Below are positions 11,390-22,692 of a stretch of 64,000 nucleotides of DNA, piece by piece (positions within the stretch are counted from its first letter, which is position 1; each line of letters begins with the position of its first letter). The stretch is taken from contig OY747721.1 in the NCBI GenBank assembly GCA_963556495.2, positions 11,534,649 to 11,598,648 of the forward strand, written 5' to 3'. The position numbers and the translations under genes were made by a program. Under the pieces are notes generated by a model. That model saw only the letters and a program-made list of their open reading frames with translations. It searched no databases and was not told the origin of the DNA. The stretch comes from Valencia hispanica. Taxonomy: Eukaryota; Chordata; Actinopteri; Cyprinodontiformes; Valenciidae.

Positions 11390-12446
11390 CTGAAAAAAAA
11401 AACACAATAGGCAGATACAGTACTGTTAAAAACAATTAGAAATGGTCTTGATTAAACGATCATTTCATTTTCTGAGGTTAAAACAGTTAATGAGGTAAAA
11501 CAGTTATTAACACCAGCATTGCAGACTTTGACTGTACCACTACAAAGCCTTCAGTTTTTTCCCCACTTTAAAGAGTCTTTTATAACAAATTCAATCAAGT
11601 TTTGCCATGTATGCTACAGTTCATGTTTTGTGGTGAGGACCAATTCAAGTGCCAAGGTTTTTACCAACATACAATTTCAACAAAACCAAAATTGCAAAGG
11701 AACCTTTTTTTAAAAACTGTTTTAAGTAAGTCAGAGCATCTAGGAATCTTTAGTTAGTAATCTATACATTTCTATTTCCTTGATGTAGTCTACCGTCCAA
11801 ATGGGAAAGACAAGAAAACATGCTGTTCAGGTATGGCAGAAATGTTTTGCTCTTCATAAATCACAGAATGGGAAGAAAGTACCTTGCCTAATCTTTTCCA
11901 TAACTATAGTAAGCATAAATATTCATCTAAAACGCTTAAACAACTGGAGCTGTGACAAAGAAGGCTGGATGAGGAACCGAGAAGAGAAGATGGTAAAGCA
12001 AGGAAAAAGACTGGAAAACTCATTGTAAGAGAACTGCTGAAACTCTACCTCTGTTATGCCAGTAGTTATGTCACTGGACAAAAAAAGACTTTTCACCAGG
12101 GGTGCCATTAAACACGGAGGACACTGTAGCTGAGAAACTGTCAAATTTTCAAATTTTCAAGTCTGACTTCTGACTTTGGGGCTGTTTGACAATCTTGTAA
12201 ATTCCAACTTTAGATAAAAAATGGAAAGTATCAAAATGTTAGACCAAAAGCCAGTCTATCACTAGTGCTGCTGTGAAACCTGTTTAAAATCGAACGTTGA
12301 GAAGAAAATTTATCAGTAACACAATCAGATGCAAAAACAGGATATTAAAGGAATACAAATTTTCAGCCCTGCTTTATTTTTTGCATGAGATTGTTATGCT
12401 GCAATATTTTACATATTTAATTTTGCATCATCATATGAAACCGTAT
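11390..12446 (-). other. kcnh4 large intron, right after the proximal-tail exon
   Basis: First part of the 26.9-kb intron (11390 to about 38250). It contains a fragment related to the Tc1-like remnant above (about 11790-12110: aaatgggaaagacaagaaaa to the terminus ttttcaccaggggtgcc). Nothing else is recognisable up to the L2 element. Confidence 0.55.
11790..12110. mobile_element. Short Tc1-like remnant
   Basis: It begins near gtccaaatgggaaagacaag, which is also present at about 6815 in the larger remnant. It ends in gacttttcaccaggggtgcc, the inverse of the ...ggcacccctgg terminus at about 6678. The middle holds no recognisable transposase. This is an internally deleted, decayed copy. Confidence 0.45.
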
Positions 12447-12645
12447 AAGGCAAGGCAAGGCAAGGCAATTTTATTTGTATAGCACACTTTCAACAGCAGG
12501 GCAATTCAAGGTGCTTTACATGATTTGGTGATTTAAAAGAAACACATAAAAGAAACACATTATACATGATACACAATAAAGCAGGAGAAAAATTAAAAAA
12601 AAGCAAGAGAGCATGAACACATTTCATACATATAACATCAAGCAT

Positions 12646-14557
12646 TTACTCAAAGGCAATTCTAAAAAGATGGGTTTTTAGTCTCGATTTAAAGCAGTTC
12701 AGAGTTTCAGCAGCTCTACACTCGTCAGGAAGTCTGTTCCAGATAAGGGGAGCATAGAAACTGAAAGCTGCTTCTCCATGTTTAGTTCTGAGTCTAGGGA
12801 TGTTTAGTAGGCTAGAGTTGGAGGACCTGAGTGGTCTTGGTGGTTGGTACCATGACAACAGGTCTTCAACATATTTTGGTGCTAAGCCATGTAATGATTT
12901 ATAAACTAGTAAAAGTATTTTAAAGTCTATTCTCTGAGCTACAGGGAGCCAGTGTAAGGACTTTAGAACGGGGGTGATGTGCTCTACTTTCCTGGTTCTA
13001 GTGAGGACGCGAGCGGCAGCGTTCTGGATCAGCTGCAGCTGTCTGATTGACTTTTTAGGCAGACCTATCAAGATGCTGTTGCAGTAATCAATCCGACTAA
13101 AGATAAACGCATGGATGAGTTTTTCTAGGTCGTGTTGCAAAATCAGTCCTTTAATCCTAGAAATGTTCTTCATGTGATAGAACCCTGACCTTGTTATTGC
13201 CTTTATGTGACCCTGGAGGTTCAGGTCTGAGTCCATTACTACACCTAGGTTACGAACCTGATCAGTAGTTTCTAGCTGTATTAATTGAAGCTGTGTGCTG
13301 ACTCTTGATCGTTCCTCCTTGGGTCCAAAAATAATCACTTCAGTTTTGTTTCTATTCAGCTGGAGAAAGTTATGGCACATCCATCCATTTATTTGGTCAA
13401 TGCATTGATTTAGGGTTTGAATGGGTTCAGAGTCACCTGGTGACATTGTAATGTAGAGCTGAGTGTCATCCGCGTAGTTATGGTAGCTAATGTTATTGGT
13501 CGCTATAATCTTGCCTAGTGGGAGCATGTAGATATTAAATAAGAGGGGCCCCAGGATGGAGCCCTGGGGAACCCCACATGTGATTTCTGTTCGTTCTGAT
13601 GAAAAGTTTCCTATTGAAACATAGAAGTCCCTGTTCTTTAGGTAAGACTCGAACCAGCCAAGTACTGTACCAGAGAGTCCGACCCAGCTCTCCAGCCGTT
13701 CCAATAAAATATCATGATCAACAGTGTCAAATGCTGCACTGAGGTCCAACAGAACCAGCACTGTGGTTCTTCCACAGTCTGTATTTATGCGGATGTCATT
13801 AAATACTTTGACGAGGACAGTCTCGGTGCTGTGGTGAGCGCGGAAACCAGACTGAAAAGCATCAAAACGGTTTGTCGTTGTTATGAAGCCATTTAACTGC
13901 TGAAACACAGCTTTTTCAATAATCTTACTGATGAATGGGAGATTAGAGATTGGCCTGTAGTTCTGCATTAACGTGTTGTCCAGATTTTTCTTCTTTAGCA
14001 GTGGTTTAATAACTGCTGTTTTTAAAGCCTGAGGGAAGACACCTGATAGCAGTGATGAGTTCACTATTTGAACAAGATCAGAACCAATAACAGGAAGAAC
14101 TTTCTTTAGAAAAGCTGTGGGTAGGATATCAAGACAGCAGGAGGAGGAGCTTAATTGGATAATGATTTTTTCAAGGCTGTTCTGGTTTAATTCGTGGAAT
14201 TCAGACATTTTCTCTACATTGTTGTTGATTGGGGATAGCACTGGTTGTGGGTTCGATATTGAGGTACAGATTGACCGTCTAATTGTTAGAATCTTTTCAG
14301 TGAAAAAGCTGGCAAATTCATTGCAGGCCCTGGTAGAGTTTAGTTCTGGGGCTACTGTCACTAAAGGATTAGTTAGTCTTTCCACTGTTGCAAATAGAGT
14401 CCGTGCGTTATTAATGTTTCTGTTGATGATTTCAGAAAAGAAAGATTCCCTAGCATCTTTTATAGTTAGCTGATATCTATTCAGTCTCTCTTTGTAGATC
14501 TCATAGTGAACCTGGAGTCGAGTTTTCCGCCATTTTCTCTCGGCTCGTCGACACTCT
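12646..14557 (-). CDS. L2 ORF2, reverse-transcriptase part
   Basis: An open frame of 579 residues from the first Met at 14385; the frame is open upstream to the frameshift near 14557. It has the RT motifs in order: [12 protein letters not shown] and [34 protein letters not shown] (the first catalytic Asp), [24 protein letters not shown] (the catalytic DD), then [10 protein letters not shown] and [17 protein letters not shown] of the C-terminal region. It copies the element's RNA by target-primed reverse transcription. No internal stop is present, so the copy is young. It should be fused to the endonuclease part but is out of frame with it. Confidence 0.85.
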
Positions 14558-15638
14558 TTTTTTCACTACGTACCAGTGGATTACTTGTCCACGGAGACTT
14601 CTTTCTACCTGAGACTACTTTCACTTTAGTTGGAGCAATGGAATCCATGATGTCTGAGATTTTCGCAAGGAAATTATCTACCAACTTATTTACTGAGTTT
14701 GAGTTGGGAGATGAGGGGGATGTGGTGGAAGGATAAATACGTTTAAAGGTTTCTACTGAACTGTCCCCTAGAAAACGCTTTTTTATAGTGGTCTTACTTT
14801 GGCTGGGTAATTTAGCAGAGATGGTACTTTGAAAGAAAACACAGAAATGGTCAGATAATGCAATATTAATTACAGAGATGTCAGAAATATTTAAACCTTT
14901 GCTGATAATTAGGTCCAGAGTGTGTCCTTTATTGTGTGTTGGTTGTTTGACATGCTGGGTCAGGCCGTAGATGTGGAGAGTATCATCTAATGTTTTTGCT
15001 TGTCTATCTTGGGGGTTGTCGGTATGGATGTTAAAGTCCCCCACGATGATTAGTTGGTCATAGTCGATACATATTACAGAAAGAAGGTCATTGAAGTCAT
15101 TAAAGAAGTTAGAGTTAAGTTTTGGTGGTTTATATAAACTTAGAAATAACGCTTTGTTAGGCTCATTTATCTGGGTGGCTAGGTATTCAAAAGATTCAAA
15201 CGCACCCAGAGTTACCTTTTTAAAGTTCATTGAGTTGTGAAAGATGGTGGCTACACCTCCGCCTCGTTTGTGTTTTCTGTTCTCGCTTAAGAAATTATAA
15301 TTTGGAGGACTGGATTCTATTAATGAAGTTGTTTCGTTATTTTCATCTAGCCAAGTTTCTGATAAAAAAAGGGCGTGTAAATTATGCTCAGTGATGAAGT
15401 CATTGATGAGAAAAGACTTTCCGGATAGAGATCTAATGTTTAATAAAGCTAACTTAAGTATTGTGATGACGGGCAGCTGACCCTTCCGACAGGTTATCAA
15501 TTTGAGATTTTGTTTAATATGAGAGCGTGTGGTTAACGGTTTATGTTTCCTGCTGCTGATAATCACTGATATAGCCTCAGGGGTGCAGGGTGAATTTTGG
15601 GAGACGGTAGGGGTGGATTTATTGCCCGGTTCCCTCAA
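14481..15638 (-). CDS. L2 ORF2, endonuclease part
   Basis: A 385-residue frame with the AP-endonuclease motifs in order: LNIRSL (Asn), LSETWL (catalytic Glu), [15 protein letters not shown] (Asp and Asn), GHTLDLI and SDHF (Asp-His). All expected catalytic positions are present. The last ~30 residues of the frame are out of register. A change of one base in the A run (plus-strand T7 at 14557-14563) puts the downstream [13 protein letters not shown] linker out of frame. It starts three bases after the ORF1 stop, so a termination-reinitiation or read-through arrangement is plausible. Confidence 0.8.
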   Translation of the reverse strand: MREPGNKSTPTVSQNSPCTPEAISVIISSRKHKPLTTRSHIKQNLKLITCRKGQLPVITILKLALLNIRSLSGKSFLINDFITEHNLHALFLSETWLDENNETTSLIESSPPNYNFLSENRKHKRGGGVATIFHNSMNFKKVTLGAFESFEYLATQINEPNKALFLSLYKPPKLNSNFFNDFNDLLSVICIDYDQLIIVGDFNIHTDNPQDRQAKTLDDTLHIYGLTQHVKQPTHNKGHTLDLIISKGLNISDISVINIALSDHFCVFFQSTISAKLPSQSKTTIKKRFLGDSSVETFKRIYPSTTSPSSPNSNSVNKLVDNFLAKISDIMDSIAPTKVKVVSGRKKSPWTSNPLVRSEKKSVDEPRENGGKLDSRFTMRSTKRD

Positions 15639-15641
15639 ATA

Positions 15642-16961
15642 TCAGATATCTGTAATAATCAGTGGGGGGAAGCTCCCAGGCTTATGGACACTAGTCCCAG
15701 GCGTTTGGTGTAGTCTAAGTTTAGGTGTTAATTGTGTCCCAAGTTTGATTTGCTCATTCAGTCTGTCTGTAAAGTTTCTAAATGGAGACTCATTTGATGT
15801 GGCTGAGTCACAGGAAGATGAAGACTTAATCTCTGATGGTTGTTTATCTGTTCGGTCCTGTGGTGTCATCATGACTTGCTGTTTTTGTTCTCTGATATCC
15901 ATGGGCGCCTCAAGGTCAGCTTTTGGGAGCAAGTGTTTTGCTTTCTGATGTTGATAAGAAAAAATGTTTGCTGCCAACAGCCTTACTCCGGACCTGTTCA
16001 AATAGCGCATTCCTGCTTTAAACAGATGATTTGCACTTCCAAATACTTTGAAATTATTAATAAATGTGAACGACTTCTCAGATGATTGTTTCTTCAACCA
16101 TTTATGGAGCATGCGGAGTCTGCTAAATCTTTCATCATTCCCTTCAAGGACTGGTCCGCTGATGAGGATGTTTACGTTAAGTCCATCAAGTCTCTGTAGG
16201 AGATCAGAAAAGTCTCTCTTCAGAATCTCTGATTGTCTCATCGCGATATCTGCTGATCCTGCGTGAATGACAAGCTTTTCCAAAGCTGGATGTTGGTCCA
16301 AGATTTTAGGGATTTTTTCTGATATTTCTCTCACTGTATTTTTGTAGCAGCTATAAACTTTGGTATTCTTGCTACAAAAAGCCTCAATTCCATTAATTGA
16401 TCCGTCTTGTATGATAACAGTCTTTGCCGGGGGCGCTCTTACTTTATGTGTCCGTTTGATGCGGCTGGGTTTCTCCTGGTGGCTTTGACTTGTCCCGGGG
16501 GATGCGTCATCTTTCGGGGAACTCAAGGCTGCGAATCTGTTTTTCAGCGGGATTCCAGGTGGAGAAATATCTCTTGTTTTTGGCTGAAACCTCTTTTGTT
16601 TACTTTTAGCAGAAGCGGCAGTTCTGGGTTCAGAGGTTTCTCTGTGTCGGAGTTTCTTTTGTTTTTTCTTCCTCGGAGAACAGGCTGGGGTTGATTTCAT
16701 GCGTTTTAAAGCTGGCCAGTTTTCATTGTAGTGCGGAGTTCTGCCGCTCAGACGCCTGTAGGGAGTCTCTGTGACACGGTTAGACCAATGTAACACCGGG
16801 TTGATAGGCTGTTCCCTGTTTGTATTCAACGGTAAAGTTGTTTCATTTTGTCCATAATCAGCGTGGAGATCAAAATTAATTTCCAGACGACGTAGCTTCG
16901 TTTCAATGCCCTCAATTCTGTGGAGCAGTTTTTCAAAATCCTCAGCTGAGCAAAAAGCCAT
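15642..16961 (-). CDS. L2 ORF1 with degenerate SGNH-esterase-like domain
   Basis: I prefer the Met at 16961 (MAFCSAEDFEKLLHRIEG), giving 439 residues. The frame is open to 17156, but those 65 residues are hydrophobic and look like untranslated leader. The N-terminus has a short coiled coil (LHRIEGIETKLRRLE), the middle is basic (RKKKQKKLRHR) and suits nucleic-acid binding, and the C-terminal half matches the SGNH hydrolase domain of L2/CR1 ORF1 proteins: LVIHAG, LISGPVLEG, ERFSRL.MLHKWL, LNRSG. The usual GDS, GTND and DGLH boxes read DGS, GSAD and AGMR here, so esterase activity is doubtful. Confidence 0.75.
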   Translation of the reverse strand: MAFCSAEDFEKLLHRIEGIETKLRRLEINFDLHADYGQNETTLPLNTNREQPINPVLHWSNRVTETPYRRLSGRTPHYNENWPALKRMKSTPACSPRKKKQKKLRHRETSEPRTAASAKSKQKRFQPKTRDISPPGIPLKNRFAALSSPKDDASPGTSQSHQEKPSRIKRTHKVRAPPAKTVIIQDGSINGIEAFCSKNTKVYSCYKNTVREISEKIPKILDQHPALEKLVIHAGSADIAMRQSEILKRDFSDLLQRLDGLNVNILISGPVLEGNDERFSRLRMLHKWLKKQSSEKSFTFINNFKVFGSANHLFKAGMRYLNRSGVRLLAANIFSYQHQKAKHLLPKADLEAPMDIREQKQQVMMTPQDRTDKQPSEIKSSSSCDSATSNESPFRNFTDRLNEQIKLGTQLTPKLRLHQTPGTSVHKPGSFPPLIITDI

Positions 16962-17162
16962 GTTGATAAGTCCATAGAAAAGTAATCCAAGAAGAGATCT
17001 GGTCCAATACAGTAACTCCAGGGGCTGGGAAAATAAAGTAACTAAGAAAAGGTTAAGAAAGAAAACAAGAAAAGCAAACAGAAAATAAAATAAAATAAAA
17101 TAAGTGAACGGATCTGGAGAGAGACATAGAGCAGCTGCTCCTCCTTCAGCAGACAAAGCAAT

Positions 17163-17190
<28 letters not shown>

Positions 17191-17194
<4 letters not shown>

Positions 17195-20100
17195 CATCAT
17201 ACCCTATAAGTAGGTCTTCAATACATCATTATAGATTTCTATCTCAACTGTCGGTCTTTGAGCCTAAGAAATTGTTTTTATTCATCAAAATAAACTGAGG
17301 TAATTTAGACTGCTGTTAACTGCAGGAAAGATACTGGCTGCTGATGAGTCACAACAGAACATCCACACAATGTCCAACAAATATGATTTGTTTTGATATA
17401 ATTGATTTAAAACAAATTTATCCAAAAGACCATGTTGTGATCATGATACAAATTTAAAAATAGCAGAAAAAGATGGGTGAGCTTACAGTATAAGATAAGA
17501 AAAGTAGCTCACAAGATTTCAGAGAGCTATTGACCCAGTTAGTGAGCTAACTCCTGGAAATGAACGGCTCTATCTCTTTTAAATGAGTTTCATCCTGTAG
17601 GGGGAAGACCTTGTCCAGGCCCTCCCACAAAATCCATCAGCACTACTGCATGTCCCAGAAAAACAGGAGGGATTGCCTCCAAAAATCCACAGGCTGCAAA
17701 AAAACAGTGATATCGCTTTCTTTCTGCCTTTATTTATACTGTGTATATAATAATTAGGCAATGAGGTAATATAATCATATCATTTTATGCATATTTTCTA
17801 ACTCCAAGCTTCATAAACTTGAAAGCTTGGTGGATCTAACCATATCAGGTGATGTGTATTTATGTATTGAGGGAGGGTGTGATGTTAGGAGATTAACACC
17901 CTTTATCAATGTGTTCATGGTTGTTAGGCAGCTTCTATTCTCGAGGCAAAATGGACCAAATAAAAAAAGATTTGACTAACTTTCAAAAGTCTAAAATTGT
18001 AAAAAACCTTTTGGGGCCATGCAGAACTCTTGAATTTGCTAAGATCACAGAACCATCGCGGGTTTTGTTGGAACCCATTATCCTAAATCGCTTTAATATT
18101 CCAGAACTGCAACCATGTTCAGAGATATGCCCATGGTGAGGAAGACAATCTGACCACCACTGCTCAGGATACATACATAACATTTCCAAACGTATTTGTT
18201 AATCTGCCTTTACACACATGTAAACGTGAGTGACATCCTTTCCTTTATCTATAGGATTTAGTATGATGTCAGCCCCCCCATTACAGCTGTATCAGCTTCA
18301 AGGTCAGACAATGATGTTAGATGAGGTGGTCTGGCTAACAGTCTCTGCTCTAATTCATCCTTAAGGTATTCTGCTGGGTCTATGCAGACAGGACAAATTC
18401 TTCAATACCAACCTCACACATTCATGTCTTTATGGATCTTGCTTTGTGCACGCATGTTGGGAATGGGAAAATGCCATCCACAAACTGTTCCCTCAAGGTT
18501 CGGAGCATGAAATTAACCAAATTATCTTGGTGATTTCATTTCACTGAAACTAGAGGACTGAGCCCTATCACTCTAGAGTCCAGTAGATGCATGCTTTACA
18601 CCACTATACCCAACACTTTGCATTGCACTTGGTTATGTATGTTTGGATGCAGCCATGGAAACCTCTTTCATTAAGCTCTACACACTGTTCTTGTGCTATT
18701 TAAAAGGCCACTTGAAATTTGGGGGTCAGGTGCTACTGACTGCAGAAAGTTCCTTGAGACCTTCTGCAGTTTTTGCTGCAGCATTTGTTTTCCCCACTGG
18801 GATTTTCCAAGGCCTACCACTCTGTGGCAGAGCTTTTGTTTTTGTCAGTTGCTGGGAAGATTATTGCGAAGGTGGCATCCTACCATGGTTCCACATTTGA
18901 ATTTACTACGCTACTGAAAGCAACCCCTCCTTTTAGAAATGTTTGCATAAGAAGTCTGCATGTTTAGGTATTGGATTTCATATACTTGAGGTCTTAAAAG
19001 AGATTGAAACACCTGAATTAAATGATTTAAAGGGTATTTTAAAAAAGCTTTAGCAATGTGGTGTGAGCTGAAAGATCAAAACTGGGCCATGAAATATCAA
19101 AAGACAGACTTTCAAAAACAAATGTAGGCTACTGATGAGACTTGATTGACCAAACGGACGATCATGTGGCTACAGATATTCTCTTAAGAAAGCCAACAAC
19201 TCATATTTACTTTACCTAAATATTCAAGTTTGAGATTGATCAAAATTTACTAAGAGGACGGTAGTAGTCCAGTATTAAAATTAATTCTCAAAAATAGAAC
19301 GTTTTTACAACAGCAACTGTGCACACAGAAGAAATGTATCAAAAATACCCTACTAACAAGTTCAGAAAAGCACATCAGAAAAAGGAATAACACCTTGTCA
19401 AACTGGAAGGATATTAAATGTGCACAGAACTCACATGGGGAAGTCTGGGTGACTTGCAAAATCTGTTGAAGCCCTGCAGGGATAAAAAAAAGAAAGGAGA
19501 CAAAAGAAGGCAAGTTGTGAAAAAAAGCACTTTTAGTTGGTTTGAAGAGATATATAAAAAAAACAGGCTAAAGCTCTTAAAAGCATTACCAAGTCAAAAT
19601 ATAAAAATAAACAGAGATCTGGTAGTTTTGTAGGATGGAATCGTAATGATCTTAACATGTTCTGGAACCAAAACGCGGACCACGACCACGACAAGGTTAA
19701 GCAGTCTTTCTTAACAATAGTAATAATAATGTGTGAGAAGGAATAGGGCTGCTTATCAGGGGTGGCTTTTAGGTCACACTCTACAAAAGAGACAGGAGGA
19801 CAACTGACTGGTAAAGCAACCAGAAAGTAAAGTTGAAACAGGAAGAAAATGTTTACCTAGCGGAGATGGTTTTCCAGACTTTCCTGTCAGGATGCTTGGA
19901 CCTTGCTTGGCCAGAATACTTGAAGTCATGACAGAAAGAGGGGAAAGTGTCCTTTACCAGGGATTGTTTCACTCGCAGCACCATACAAAGAAAGGGACTA
20001 TATGAAGGAAACAGAGTGGTGAAACCTTGGAGAGCAGATGCTCCGATAGCCGGTTAAGCTTGTTTACACTCACTGCTACAATGATCAGATTTCACCATGG

Positions 20101-20869
20101 GAAAGTGGTCAAGTAAACAGTCCAAGTCGGCAAAAGAGCCAATGAGGCAAAACAGATCCAATATCTGTGAGGCAGTGATCGAAATTCAGAGGCATGAAGC
20201 AGGGGTCGAAAGCACAGGCAGAGATATAATCAGAGCAATCAGGGAGCAGGGAAAGGCGATGGTCAGGAGGCAAGAAACAGGTCAGATACACATGGCAACA
20301 ATCAGCAATAAGTAGGCAACAGGACGAGAGGGACGGAGTGGAGGAGCACAAGAAAACTTGTCAAACTATACAAATTTCTTCTAAAACCTTGCTGATTAAA
20401 CATCAGGTCAGAAGTCCTATGTTTTCCTTTTGATCTGCTGCTTACAGGAAAGTGTTGCTATCATATATTTATATGAGAGTTTGAAAGAGCTAATAACTCT
20501 CTTCCCCTGCATTATTATTTATTCATTTATTTATTTCCCCCCTAGGAACTTTGACTTATTACTGTCATTAATTTCAGTTCCTTGAGAGAAGCTGTCACTT
20601 CAGCTCAATAATGGAAACCCAAATAAGCAAGTTCTCAAGATTATCCTCAAAAATAATGAAGCCCAGATTTTTATAGCCAATGAGTCACAAAGCAATTATG
20701 AACTGATTGCACTTGGTGTATTAACCAGCTCAGATGTTTTTTTAATAGTGTTTTTAATCAATTGTTTTTCAATAATCCTAACCAATTTAATGCGCAACTC
20801 GTAAAACAAATGAGCCTAGAAGAAGAACATTACCAGCTATCCACATTGCACAACTGCATCAAAGGGACA
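17191..20869 (-). other. kcnh4 large intron between the L2 and LTR elements
   Basis: No gene is seen. At about 18630-19030 lies a dispersed-repeat-like block containing gactgcagaaagttccttga and, near its end, gattgaaacacctgaattaa; both resemble pieces of a common fish DNA transposon. The rest is AT-rich intron without recognisable features. The small open frames here show no domain I know. Confidence 0.45.
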
Positions 20870-20874
20870 TGAAC

Positions 20875-21196
20875 TGTCACGTGGGTGTGTGGAGAATGGA
20901 CCCAAACGCACTCGCTGAAGGAAGGTGCAGGATGTTTATTATAGTGAGGAGATCGTGATGATGGTGGTGAACGGAGACACTGGACATCGGGCAGGGAAGG
21001 AAGACAGCAGGAAGACGACACACCATGGGGATTGACAATTACTACTACTAAGGAGGAAGGCTAGGAGGAAGGATGAATGATCCGGCCGGGAGTGAAAGGA
21101 AGTGAGGGGTCTTAAAGGCAGGAGGTGAGTAGGATCAGGTGTGGATGATGAGACAGACAGGTGAAGACAATAAGGCAGGAATAGGGCAGCGTGACA
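20875..21196 (-). repeat. LTR (3' LTR in element orientation)
   Basis: Begins tgtcac and ends gtgaca, so the termini are inverted repeats of each other. It is flanked on its outer side by tgaac. It matches the copy at 22693-23013 along the whole length except one extra g near its left end (cacgtgggtg versus cacgtggtg). Confidence 0.9.
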
Positions 21197-21216
21197 GGAC
21201 CCCCCCCCTTTAAAGG
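21197..21216 (-). other. Polypurine tract of the LTR element
   Basis: On the minus strand this reads a purine-rich run of nine G preceded by tttaaa and followed by tcc and the LTR. Its position right before an LTR identifies it as the plus-strand primer and sets the element's direction. Confidence 0.7.
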
Positions 21217-21329
21217 TGGATTCCAGACACCGTGGAGAGAGTGAAAAAGAAAGGGAAGAGAAAAAAAACAAGCACCCTTGCCAGGGTGGGTGGAGGGGGC
21301 CCACGGAAGGAGGGCCCCGAGTCTCTTTG

Positions 21330-22250
21330 GGTACGCCCCTGGAAGTCTGGCGGACGGCCCCGGCGGCTGCCCCTGAGGACCTGGAGGTCGGGCGGACGGC
21401 CCCGGCGGCGTCCTCTGGCTGGACGGAGGTCGGGCGGACGGCCCCGGCGGCGTCCTCTGGCTGGACGGAGGTCGGGCGGACGGCCCCGGCGGCGTCCTGT
21501 GGCTGGACGGAGGTCGGGCGGACGGCCCTTAGGTCCTCTTCTGAGGGTCAGGTAGCGCCCAAGATGCCTGGCCGGTAAAGGTCGGCCGAGACAAATAGGT
21601 TCTGGAGGCTCGGACGCCTCCTCGGACGAAGGTTCGGGAGGCCCGGACGCCTCCTCGGACGAAGGTTCGGGAGGCTCCAGTGACGGGTCCTGAGACGACC
21701 GTTCTGGAGGCTCCAGTGACGGGTCCTGAGACGACCGTTCTGGAGGCTCCAGTGACGGGTCCTGAGACGACCGTTCTGGAGGCTCCAGTGACGGGTCCTG
21801 AGACGACCGTTCTGGAGGCTTCAGCGACGGGGATGGGTCCTCCCTGACCCTCCCCGGGAGCTCCAGCGACGGGGACGGGTCCTCCCTGGGAGCTCCAGCG
21901 ACGGGTCCTCCCTGACCCTCCCCGGGAGCTCCAGCGACGGGTCCTCCCTGACCCTCCCCGGGAGCTCCAGCGACGGGTCCTCCCTGACCCTCCCTGGGAG
22001 CTCCAGCGACGGGTCCTCCCTGACCCTCCCCGGGAGCTCCAGCGACGCATGGGGAAATGTCCATCGCTGGAGAGCCGCCGCTGTGACCGCCAGAAACACG
22101 GCAGCCACAACAACGGCGGGCTCTGGAGCTGGAACGGGCTCATGGACAGGAGCTGGAACGGCATCTGGAGGTGGAACGGCCTCACGGACTGGAGCCGAAA
22201 CGGGCTCACGGACTGGAGCTGGAACTGCCCCGGAAGCGGCCCCATCTCTG
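21330..22250. repeat. Cluster of minisatellites, units 42, 33, 36 and 36 bp
   Basis: At least four separate tandem arrays follow each other: a 42-bp unit (ggtcgggcggacggccccgg...) about four times at 21388-21535, a 33-bp unit at 21600-21680, a 36-bp unit containing gacgggtcctgagacgaccg about four times at 21681-21825, and a 36-bp unit containing gggtcctccctgaccctccc about six times at 21835-22045. All units are multiples of three, so the minus-strand frames stay open and encode peptide repeats such as LEPPERSSQDPS and LELPGRVREDPS. Confidence 0.8.
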
Positions 22251-22472
22251 CGGCGTCGCTGGTTGCGGTGAGTAAGCAGAAGAGGCTCATGCCGTCGAGG
22301 ACCAGTCCCCGGGGAACAAAACGCCAACCTTGTGCCGACGAATGCGGACGGTGAAGGTGCGGCGCTCCGCTCCCCGCTCCCGGAAACAGTCCTTGCGGCG
22401 CAGCGGGACCTACGCCGGCGGACAGATGGTGGAGACGGAGAGGGCGGATCGATGATCCGATCCAACGCCTCC

Positions 22473-22673
22473 CTACGAAACCCTCTCCGCCTCGCTCCGC
22501 AGCGCGGCGAGATCCGGAGCAGAGAACACACTCTGGAAGTGAGGGAGCACTCCCAGGATTTCCTCAGCTCCGGAGACCCGCACAGGAAGGTGAGGAGAGG
22601 CAGCGAGTCTGACCAGGTTGGCCCAGACGTCCTGGCGGAGGGCGGCGATCTCCTGGGCGAGTGCTGGGTCCAT
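22473..22673 (-). CDS. Gag-like N-terminal fragment of the LTR element
   Basis: A 66-residue frame starting MDPALAQEIAALRQDVWANL shortly after the 5' LTR and its short leader. The MDPA start, helical Leu/Ala pattern and place fit the first part of a gypsy-type Gag. The frame ends at 22473. A second frame (21821-22531), rich in PAPVREPV repeats, overlaps it in another register and leads into the minisatellite peptides. Which frame is translated further is unclear. No zinc knuckle is seen. Confidence 0.5.
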   Translation of the reverse strand: MDPALAQEIAALRQDVWANLVRLAASPHLPVRVSGAEEILGVLPHFQSVFSAPDLAALRSEAERVS

Positions 22674-22692
22674 GTTTACGGCCGGATCATTC

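Larger units (their letters stand above)
12447..17160 (-). mobile_element. Near-complete L2-type LINE (non-LTR retrotransposon)
   Basis: A 4.7-kb element in the same orientation as the host gene. Reading on the minus strand it has ORF1 with an SGNH-esterase-like domain, then an apurinic endonuclease, then a reverse transcriptase and a 3' end with a short (ttgcc)n tail at 12447-12467. The YADDTQLY catalytic box and the endonuclease-RT-only ORF2 with an esterase-bearing ORF1 fit the L2/CR1 group. Only one frame break is needed to explain the split of ORF2. A 5'-truncated relative with the same tail is at about 47272-47555. A 29-30-base A run (17162-17190) abuts the 5' end. Confidence 0.85.

Noticed and set aside
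14506..16694. Plus-strand frames opposite the L2 element
   Set aside because: Antisense shadows of the LINE ORFs with no recognised motif.
20097..20351. Open frames on both strands just left of the LTR element
   Set aside because: Short and without motifs; no link to the LTR element, whose duplication places its border at 20870.
21216..21578. Plus-strand Gly/Arg/Ala-rich frames in the minisatellite cluster
   Set aside because: Units divisible by three keep all six frames open. LTR direction, from the purine tract, puts the sense strand on minus.
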